Positions 13,352-18,925 of a DNA stretch of 18,925 nt are shown here, in pieces. The first letter of the stretch is position 1; each line of letters starts with the position of its first letter. Location of the stretch: assembly GCA_043816165.1 (NCBI GenBank), contig JBDRIE010000048.1:1-18925 (forward strand), in the 5' to 3' direction. The notes beneath the pieces are model-generated. The model saw only the letters and a list, made by a program, of their open reading frames with translations. It was not told the DNA's origin and did not search any database. Both the position numbers and the translations under genes were made by a program. The DNA is from JAACEU01 sp043816165. Lineage in GTDB: Bacteria; Patescibacteriota; Gracilibacteria; UBA1369; LOWO2-01-FULL-3.

Positions 13352-14721
13352 TCCTCAAATTTGTAAGTGATTTCTTTGTCAGGATCTTCTTCTTTGTCGG
13401 CTTCTTCTTTTGGCTCGCTTGCGAGGCTTAGTTTCTTCTTCTTGGATCGTTTTTTCTTTTTTGGCATCAGTTCCGTAACTTTTTCCGCTTCTTTTGCTCT
13501 TTGCATTAGTTCTTCTACGTTGATCATTGGTTCTTCCTCCTCTGTTTCAGGTTCTTCTTCTGTGATTCCCAGGCGTTTGGTTTGGAGTCCTCTCATGTAG
13601 TTGATGATTTGATATTCTGCATCTCTTAGGTTTTTGTCTGTGATTCTGAATCCTGCCGCCCTTGTGTGCCCTCCTCCGCCGAATTGTTCAGCTATGCGTG
13701 AGGCATTTATCGCCGGATTTGTTGTTCTTAGGCTGATTGAACTCGTTCCGTCCTCTTTTTCTTTAATCAAAAATACTATTTCCGCTCCCGGTGCGTTGGT
13801 CATTAGTTCGTCAATGATATCTCCTGTTTCTTCTGCGGTAGATTGAGTGTCTTTGAAGTCTTGTTGGCTAACTACCGACCAGACGATTTTGTATTTTTCG
13901 TCCGTTTGGATCTTTGATAATACTCGTCCCCACAGTTTTAATTGGGAAAGTTGTTTGGTTTTGTATATGTGTTGAATGATTTCTTGTTGTCGCGCTCCGT
14001 ATGAGATCAATTTTGCTGATGAAGCAAATGATTTTGGTGTTGTGTTCGCGTTTTGAAAACTTCCCGTGTCTGTGATTATTCCTGTTAATAGAAGTGTTGC
14101 GATATCTTCATCGATTATTTCTATTTTTTCTTCTTTGGCAATATCTTCAAAGAGCTGAAGTAGAAGTTCTGTAGTGGAAGACGCCATGATGTCCGTGTAA
14201 TTGATCTTTCCGAAATGCGTGTTTGAAATGTGATGATCAATATTTATTACAGGGACTTGGTGGAATAGTTCAATGTTATTTTCATATACGCTTCCGAGCT
14301 GTGATAATTCAGCGGTATCTACTGTAATAATCAGATCATAATCCACTTTTCCTTTGTTGAATGTGACGTTGTCTTCAGATAAATGACCCTCTTTTGGAGT
14401 TATCACTATGTTTATGTCTTCGCCTTCAGTTGTGCTTTTGATATTTTCGATTTTTACATCTTGGCAATTGATCGAAATTATAAAATCTGTAGAAGAAGAT
14501 AAGTTATTCCCTACCATATTGGTATGTGGCAAAAACTGCAATAGTTCCGGAATGTCATCTTGCGATATGATCGTGGTCTCCTTTCCCAGTTTTTTTAGCA
14601 CTAAATAGAGGGCAATAGCACCTCCGATTGAGTCGCCATCAGGTGGAATTGAGGGCATAATCAGGATTTTATTGCTCCTTTTTATTAAATCAATAATTTG
14701 TTTTTGCGTAGCTTCTGACAT
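13348..14721 (-). CDS. DHH/DHHA1 phosphoesterase, NrnA-like, with altered motif I and charged tail
   Basis: A 457-residue protein of the DHH superfamily, whose NrnA-like members degrade nano-RNA or dephosphorylate pAp or cyclic dinucleotide products. Motif I is PPDGDSIGG (26-34, D28 and D30), motif II D135 in IITVDTAE, motif III DHH (162-164), motif IV D218 in TGIITDTGSF, and the DHHA1 domain ends with GGGGHTRAAGF (348-358). Unusually, the position of the metal-binding His in motif I (HxxPDxD) is Ser24. There is also an extra segment of about 30-40 residues between motifs I and II (about 80-125), and a charged low-complexity tail (about 387-457) with Glu-rich and Lys-rich blocks (KKKKRSKKKK at 421-430) that could contact nucleic acid. 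It has the best promoter in the window. Exact substrate unknown. Confidence 0.88.
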   Translation of the reverse strand: MSEATQKQIIDLIKRSNKILIMPSIPPDGDSIGGAIALYLVLKKLGKETTIISQDDIPELLQFLPHTNMVGNNLSSSTDFIISINCQDVKIENIKSTTEGEDINIVITPKEGHLSEDNVTFNKGKVDYDLIITVDTAELSQLGSVYENNIELFHQVPVINIDHHISNTHFGKINYTDIMASSTTELLLQLFEDIAKEEKIEIIDEDIATLLLTGIITDTGSFQNANTTPKSFASSAKLISYGARQQEIIQHIYKTKQLSQLKLWGRVLSKIQTDEKYKIVWSVVSQQDFKDTQSTAEETGDIIDELMTNAPGAEIVFLIKEKEDGTSSISLRTTNPAINASRIAEQFGGGGHTRAAGFRITDKNLRDAEYQIINYMRGLQTKRLGITEEEPETEEEEPMINVEELMQRAKEAEKVTELMPKKKKRSKKKKLSLASEPKEEADKEEDPDKEITYKFED

Positions 14722-14745
14722 TTTTAGATTTTAGCTAATCTATAT

Positions 14746-14774
14746 ATTTTAAAACAATTCCAGAGATATGTCAA
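14746..14774 (-). promoter_or_regulatory. Strong promoter of the DHH gene with a dyad overlapping the -35 box
   Basis: On the minus strand TTGACA (14769-14774, perfect) and TAAAAT (14746-14751) are exactly 17 nt apart, ending 24 nt before the ATG at 14721. The inverted repeat AACCT-TTAT-AGGTT (14773-14786) overlaps the -35 box and could be an operator. A second TAAAAT (14728-14733) ends 6 nt before the ATG and offers a leaderless alternative. Confidence 0.7.
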
Positions 14775-14827
14775 CCTTTATAGGTTCACAAAAAGGAGGT
14801 TATTATATCTACATAACTATAATTTTT

Positions 14828-16342
14828 CTAGAGGAAAGGAAGTGTAAAGTTCATGATGCTTCTATAGATGGATTCAGCTACTTCTTTCCTGGAGATATTT
14901 TTACTTGGATAGTAATTGTATCCTTCATCACTGAGCGTGATGTGTTGTTTATCCAGTAGGCCCCTATTGTCGGCGAAGATGAAGTATTTACTGTACCACT
15001 CGTCGGCATAAACATCCAAAGCTGTTTGACCCTCAAGAGATTCCCCTTCTTCAATCTCCTCAAATAATACTTCCAGAATCACTTTTATTGCCTCTACTCT
15101 CGTGATTTTTTGATTTGGTTTGAATGTGCCATCGTCATAACCATCAACCCACACCTGCTCTTTCGCATAACAAATGTATGGGGCGAACCATTGGTCATTT
15201 ACATCCGGGAAACAGTTTTTGTATACGTCCGGATCCGGCTCCAATCTAGTTGCCACAACCATTTTTGTGAGCTCGGCTCGGTTTATTTCATCATCAGGTT
15301 TAAAAGTTCCGTCAGGATAACCGGCTATTATCTCTCTTTCTGCTAAGGCATTTATGGCTGTCCTGTTTAGGTGGTCTTCAGTTACATCCGGGAAGGTTGT
15401 GAATAATTTTTCAACCACATCCATGTCGAAAAACTCGAAACTTTCCACCATTTCTATCACGTATTGATTGTAATAATCCATTCTTGGGTAGTTTGTTTCC
15501 AAGTTTACATCGCTAATCGCATAGGATGTTCCCTCTTTTTCTGTAAAAATTTTGTTAAAATTCTTTTTATCTTCGCTGTTGTAGTAAGTTCCTATCAAGG
15601 CGTTTCCCATTCCGTGGAAAAATGTTTCCTCTACTCCATCCAGATCTTCACTATAACCTTCTGCATCTTGGGGAGCATCTTCCAGCTCTGTGTCCGGATA
15701 TTTAAATACGCTGAAAATTATTTCTTTGTTATCGGGATTGACGACCGTTACCCCATCTGAAAGTGTTTCTATTTCGAGAGCTGAGGGAAAAATGAACGAA
15801 AATGAGTCTTTGAGATCGATATACTGATGAAAGTCATCTGTAAATTCAAATGAATTGTAAATTTCTTCAACTGTTTCGCGGTATTTGCTTGGGATTGGGA
15901 AATCTTCAACATCTTCGAGTAAACGCCCACTCAAAATTACGATCAGGCTACCTCTTTTTATTATGGTTCTTGGGTATTTTTTGCCGGCCTCTGTGTCCAG
16001 GTAGATGGCCTCTTTTGCGATCAAGTCATTTGCCTCCGAGAAGAATATGTCCTTTGTTTCTATGAGTTTGGTGTTTTCGTTTACGTAGAACTGAATGGCT
16101 TGGTCTAATGTTTCTCCCTCGAATTCTTGTATAATGAAATACGAATCACCATATACTTTTTCCGGGGCGAATCCTTGCATTTCGTCACCATATGTTTTGG
16201 ATTGCCAGTCGGTCGGAAATTTTACGGAAAATGAGTGTGAAGTGGAATAGCCGTTATACTGATACCAATCTTCTGTGTCCACCGCATAAGCAGTTGCTGT
16301 CGTGAGGATCACTATTATTAGTAGAGGAATAAGTTTTTTCAT
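14828..16342 (-). CDS. Secreted SLH-domain protein (PsbP-like modules, then three C-terminal SLH units)
   Basis: A 504-residue exported protein. Residues 1-20 form a signal peptide (MKK, hydrophobic core, AYA at 18-20). Residues about 30-168 and 175-305 look like two copies of a strand-rich domain of PsbP/DUF1795 type: each starts with a SFSVKFPTDW- or SFSFIFPSAL-like strand and ends with a SFEF strand (164-167, 301-304). Three SLH units follow at about 314-366, 374-425 and 440-500, with FPDV and GYPDGTFKPDDEINRAELTK. It carries the same modules as the protein at 9846 in the opposite order, so the pair may share an anchoring partner. It follows recJ after 9 bp and carries a -10-like TAAAAT within the recJ stop region. 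A surface role is likely; the ligand is unknown. Confidence 0.86.
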   Translation of the reverse strand: MKKLIPLLIIVILTTATAYAVDTEDWYQYNGYSTSHSFSVKFPTDWQSKTYGDEMQGFAPEKVYGDSYFIIQEFEGETLDQAIQFYVNENTKLIETKDIFFSEANDLIAKEAIYLDTEAGKKYPRTIIKRGSLIVILSGRLLEDVEDFPIPSKYRETVEEIYNSFEFTDDFHQYIDLKDSFSFIFPSALEIETLSDGVTVVNPDNKEIIFSVFKYPDTELEDAPQDAEGYSEDLDGVEETFFHGMGNALIGTYYNSEDKKNFNKIFTEKEGTSYAISDVNLETNYPRMDYYNQYVIEMVESFEFFDMDVVEKLFTTFPDVTEDHLNRTAINALAEREIIAGYPDGTFKPDDEINRAELTKMVVATRLEPDPDVYKNCFPDVNDQWFAPYICYAKEQVWVDGYDDGTFKPNQKITRVEAIKVILEVLFEEIEEGESLEGQTALDVYADEWYSKYFIFADNRGLLDKQHITLSDEGYNYYPSKNISRKEVAESIYRSIMNFTLPFL

Positions 16343-16348
16343 ATTACA

Positions 16349-16377
16349 ATTTTAGTCAGAAGTTTTTCGAAAGTCCA
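16349..16377 (-). promoter_or_regulatory. Putative promoter of the second SLH gene at the recJ stop
   Basis: On the minus strand TGGACT (16372-16377, 4 of 6) and TAAAAT (16349-16354, 5 of 6) are 17 nt apart. The -10 box includes the recJ TAA stop and ends 6 nt before the ATG at 16342. Confidence 0.45.
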
Positions 16378-18010
16378 GCATCTGAAGTTGCAATTGTTCT
16401 TTGTGTCTCCATACGTTTTTTTCCAAATGGAACACAACATCGATTTTCCTGTGTTTTCTCATGTCGTCCGCAAATGCTCCCATTCTAAATGCGATTGTGC
16501 TTACATCTTTGTCATTTATTCGGGTTGAAAATTTGAGATGTTGTTTTTCTTTGCCAACTTGTTGGATAAATTGCGGCTCTATCCCGGAAAGTATAAAAAC
16601 CGGCTGTGAATTTTCCACTCCGAAAGGACTTAGCTCATTTAATTCTTTTATGAAATTGAAGTTCACCTCTTTTTTATCAATTCTGCAATCAATTTCGAGA
16701 GTTGGAGTAAGATCCTTGTTCTTAAGTTTTTTGGCAGCTTCTTTTGTTAATGCGGCTTTGAATTTTTTGAGATTTTCTTTTTTCAGGTTAAATCCTGCCG
16801 CTTGGGCATGACCTCCGAAACTTATAAGTAAATCTTTGTGTGCAGTTATTGCTTCTATTATGTTAAATGAATCCCTACTCCTTGCAGAAGCCACCAATGT
16901 ATCGCCAAAATCCTGCATTATGATTGCGGGACGCATAAATTTCTCTGCCAATCTGCTCGCTATTAGACCAATAATACCAACATGCCAGTATGCACTTTCC
17001 GCTATTATAATATATGGGAGGTTATTTTGACTAATCAACAACTCTGCTTCCTTTTGCGCTTCAAAAGTCATTTCTTTCCTTTTCGTATTCAGAGTTTCGA
17101 GTTCGTTTCCAAGTTTGTTTACCTTTTCACTTTCATTTTCTTGAAGCAGGAGTGAAAGTGCCAGGTATGGATCTCCAATTCTACCCGCCGCATTGATTCT
17201 TGGTGCAATTCTATAACCTATCGACGAAGAAGACATTTCCCTTATGTCCGCCAATTCTATTATTTTTTTGAGTCCAATCCATTTGGTATTCTCAAGATTT
17301 TCCAGTCCTTTTTTTACGATGTACCAGTTCTCTCCTCTAAGTGGCCCCAGATCAGCAACAGTACCGAGTGCCGCTAAATCTATGAGCGGACTAAATGACT
17401 CTTCTTCCGGAAGTAAGGCTTGAGCCAGTTTCAAAGCAACTCCTGCTCCCGTTAAACCTTTGAAAGGGTAAGAAGAATTTGGATCTCTTGGGTGTAAAAT
17501 GGCTATTGCCTTGCTTGGTACGCCTTTTTCAGGAATTGTATGATGATCCGTGATAATAGTTTCCATCCCCCGGCTTGCCGCTTTTTCTATTTCTTTTTCA
17601 CATGAAATCCCACAATCTACTGTAATCAACAGTTTTACATCTATTGCTACCAGTTCATCGATGAATTTTTCCGATAGTCCGTAGCCATCTTCTACTCTGT
17701 TTGGCAATCTGTAGGAGGCATTTGCTCCCAGTTTTTTCAAAACATGGACAAGAATCGCAGTTCCAGTAATTCCATCCACATCATAATCTCCAAAAACCAC
17801 TATTCTTTCTTTTTTCTCGACTGCTTCTTTTATCCGAGCGATTATTTTCCCCATATCATTGAAAAGGAAGGGATCATGTAGAACCTTTTCGTCCTTATCG
17901 TCCAAAAGCCCCCTATTTTCGAGAATTTTCTCAAAACTATTTTTAGTTTCGTCGCTATTTTTTATTATCCACTTCTTTCCAAGGACTGACATGATTTTGG
18001 TGTTAGCCAT
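16352..18010 (-). CDS. recJ: Single-stranded-DNA-specific exonuclease RecJ
   Basis: A 552-residue, near full-length RecJ, a 5'-3' exonuclease on single-stranded DNA used in recombination and mismatch/base-excision repair. The DHH domain has motif I in GDYDVDGITG (74-83), VDCG (131-134) and DHH (155-157), then GTVADL (216-221) and INAAGR (272-277). The DHHA1 domain has WHVGIIGLIASRL (342-354), a SARSRD segment and GGHAQAAGF (399-407); the rest is an OB-like domain. Two starts are possible: ATG 18010, with a GATAAT box 5 nt upstream, and ATG 17992 (six residues shorter). I keep 18010. The start overlaps the end of miaA by 46 bp, so the two are probably co-transcribed. It is a superfamily relative of the neighbouring DHH phosphoesterase but a different branch. 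Confidence 0.95.
   Translation of the reverse strand: MANTKIMSVLGKKWIIKNSDETKNSFEKILENRGLLDDKDEKVLHDPFLFNDMGKIIARIKEAVEKKERIVVFGDYDVDGITGTAILVHVLKKLGANASYRLPNRVEDGYGLSEKFIDELVAIDVKLLITVDCGISCEKEIEKAASRGMETIITDHHTIPEKGVPSKAIAILHPRDPNSSYPFKGLTGAGVALKLAQALLPEEESFSPLIDLAALGTVADLGPLRGENWYIVKKGLENLENTKWIGLKKIIELADIREMSSSSIGYRIAPRINAAGRIGDPYLALSLLLQENESEKVNKLGNELETLNTKRKEMTFEAQKEAELLISQNNLPYIIIAESAYWHVGIIGLIASRLAEKFMRPAIIMQDFGDTLVASARSRDSFNIIEAITAHKDLLISFGGHAQAAGFNLKKENLKKFKAALTKEAAKKLKNKDLTPTLEIDCRIDKKEVNFNFIKELNELSPFGVENSQPVFILSGIEPQFIQQVGKEKQHLKFSTRINDKDVSTIAFRMGAFADDMRKHRKIDVVFHLEKNVWRHKEQLQLQMLDFRKTSD
16376..16381. other. RecJ 3' end carrying the downstream promoter's -35 region
   Basis: The C-terminal codons of recJ overlap the putative -35 box of the second SLH gene, so this short stretch is both coding and possibly regulatory. 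It is listed because a change here would affect both. Confidence 0.25.
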
Positions 18011-18885
18011 CTCACATTATCATACCTTTTGAGCCAAGTCATTTGTCTTTTTGCGTATCTTCTTGTGTTTCTTTTCAGGATTTCGAGGCATTCGGGCAGT
18101 GGCATTTCGCCTTTTATATAAGGGATTATTTCTTTGACACCGAGTGAAGTCATGGACGGTAATGCCGGATCATATCCTTTTTCTACCAACGCTTTTACTT
18201 CGTCGAGGAGACCTGTGTTTTTTTGTTGATCTACTCTTTTATTTATTCTCTCGTAAATTTCTTCTCGTGGCCGTTGTATTCCGAGCATGAATATGTCAAA
18301 TTTTGGTTGTGATTTTTTGTCTTTTTTTGGTGCTTTGGTAGATTTATTGATTTCGATTGCTCTTATTACGTATCTGATATTGTTTGGATGAATGTTTTTC
18401 GCGGCCTGAGAATCAAGCTTTTTTAGTTTTTCATAAATGTATTCCGCTCCATGTTTTTCCGCTTCTTCATTGAGTTTTTTTCTGAGTTTTTCGTTTGGGG
18501 CGGCTCGTGGCACATCATATCCTTCCGTTATCGCGCTTACATATAGCCCGGTTCCTCCGGCTAATATAGGTACATGCCCTCTTTCGTATATTCCATCGAT
18601 AATTTCGAGGGCCATCTCTTTGTACTGCGCTAGCGTAAACGGTTCGTCAGGTTTTCTGATTGCGAGCATGTGATGTGGAATACCTTTTTGGTCTTCTATA
18701 GTGTCTGTCGCGATTGGCATTTCTTGGTAAATTTGCCTGGAATCTGTGGAAATGATTTCCCCGTTTAGATCTTTTGCTATTTTCAGTGAAATATCTGTCT
18801 TTCCCGTGGCTGTTGCTCCGAGTATTACCACTAAGGGGTTTTTTGCTGATTGTAGAAAGGATTTTAATTCCTCTGTTAAGCTCAT
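17965..18885 (-). CDS. miaA: tRNA dimethylallyltransferase MiaA
   Basis: A 306-residue enzyme that adds a dimethylallyl group to A37 of tRNAs reading UNN codons (i6A). The P-loop GATATGKT (23-30), STDSRQIYQEM (46-56) for tRNA recognition and catalysis, PHHML (70-74), AGGTGLY (109-115) and RQMTWLKR near the C-terminus are all typical. Length is typical, and no partner miaB is in the window. It is the promoter-proximal gene of the minus-strand set, with TTGACT and TAAATT upstream and the -10 box 6 nt from its ATG. The 3' end overlaps recJ by 46 bp. Together with TsaD it covers both major A37 modifications. Confidence 0.95.
   Translation of the reverse strand: MSLTEELKSFLQSAKNPLVVILGATATGKTDISLKIAKDLNGEIISTDSRQIYQEMPIATDTIEDQKGIPHHMLAIRKPDEPFTLAQYKEMALEIIDGIYERGHVPILAGGTGLYVSAITEGYDVPRAAPNEKLRKKLNEEAEKHGAEYIYEKLKKLDSQAAKNIHPNNIRYVIRAIEINKSTKAPKKDKKSQPKFDIFMLGIQRPREEIYERINKRVDQQKNTGLLDEVKALVEKGYDPALPSMTSLGVKEIIPYIKGEMPLPECLEILKRNTRRYAKRQMTWLKRYDNVRWLTPKSCQSLERSG
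18016..18021 (-). promoter_or_regulatory. Possible -10 box before recJ, inside miaA
   Basis: On the minus strand GATAAT (part of TATGATAATG) ends 5 nt before the recJ ATG at 18010. There is no convincing -35 box and the sequence is also miaA coding, so it may be chance; it slightly favours 18010 over 17992 as start. Confidence 0.25.
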
Positions 18886-18891
18886 GGGAGA

Positions 18892-18921
18892 AATTTAGCT
18901 TTTGTATGGTGTTTTAGTCAA
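18892..18921 (-). promoter_or_regulatory. miaA promoter, 6 nt from the start codon
   Basis: On the minus strand TTGACT (18916-18921, 5 of 6) and TAAATT (18892-18897, 4 of 6) are 18 nt apart. The -10 box ends 6 nt before the ATG at 18885, as in several other genes here, consistent with a leaderless transcript heading the miaA-recJ set. Confidence 0.55.
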
Positions 18922-18925
18922 GGGG

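Noticed and set aside
14791..14800. AAGGAGGT-like perfect Shine-Dalgarno on the plus strand
   Set aside because: No start codon with a credible gene follows at the right distance; the region is the 3' flank of a minus-strand gene, and no other gene here uses a Shine-Dalgarno.

Overview
The window carries 15 genes on about 18.9 kb. Intergenic gaps are mostly under 110 bp, several genes overlap, and no tRNA or rRNA gene was found. The gene set is mainly tRNA/rRNA maintenance plus small surface proteins with S-layer homology (SLH) domains and bactofilin-like repeats. It also includes RecJ, a NrnA-like DHH protein with an extra segment, a decarboxylating malic enzyme and a DUF222/HNH-like endonuclease. 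Together with compact packing and the lack of any Shine-Dalgarno sequence before a start codon, this suggests a streamlined Candidate Phyla Radiation (Patescibacteria) genome, perhaps of the Peregrinibacteria/Gracilibacteria side. The placement is inference; no rRNA is present to confirm it. TGA ends two genes (TsaD and malic enzyme) and never occurs in frame inside a gene, so the standard bacterial code applies, not the TGA=Gly code of some relatives.

Layout. 1-818 (-): PrsW-type intramembrane protease, cut by the left edge. 940-4338 (+): an orphan HExxH protein, an RlmD-type 23S rRNA uracil methyltransferase and a secreted beta-helix/membrane protein. 4339-5685 (-) and 5734-6744 (+): CCA-adding enzyme and TsaD, divergent across 48 bp. 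6745-8481: an unusual island with a 41-bp tandem repeat, an HNH-nuclease gene with internal 24-bp repeats, and a 678-bp non-coding stretch with a very C-rich tract. 8482-13351 (+): HisRS, an SLH protein, a small membrane protein, malic enzyme and a YebC-family regulator. 13348-18885 (-): MiaA, RecJ, a second SLH protein and a DHH phosphoesterase, in transcription order.

How they fit together. Five genes serve tRNA or rRNA: 3' CCA addition, t6A37 (TsaD), i6A37 (MiaA), histidine charging, and m5U in 23S rRNA. RecJ handles DNA repair; the DHH protein may turn over nano-RNA or nucleotides. The two SLH proteins, the beta-helix protein and the small membrane protein probably belong to the envelope.

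The most interesting signals are not single genes. (1) Many starts have a -10-like hexamer ending about 6 nt upstream, as expected for leaderless mRNAs; a second group has a -10 box 21-26 nt upstream and an A/T-rich leader with a TTAA core, three times as TTAACCTT. (2) The HNH island has three kinds of repeat, one running into the 3' end of the gene, and a segment shared between the gene and the neighbouring non-coding tract. I do not see a clear multi-gene defence or other new system; the HNH island is the best candidate for something undescribed.
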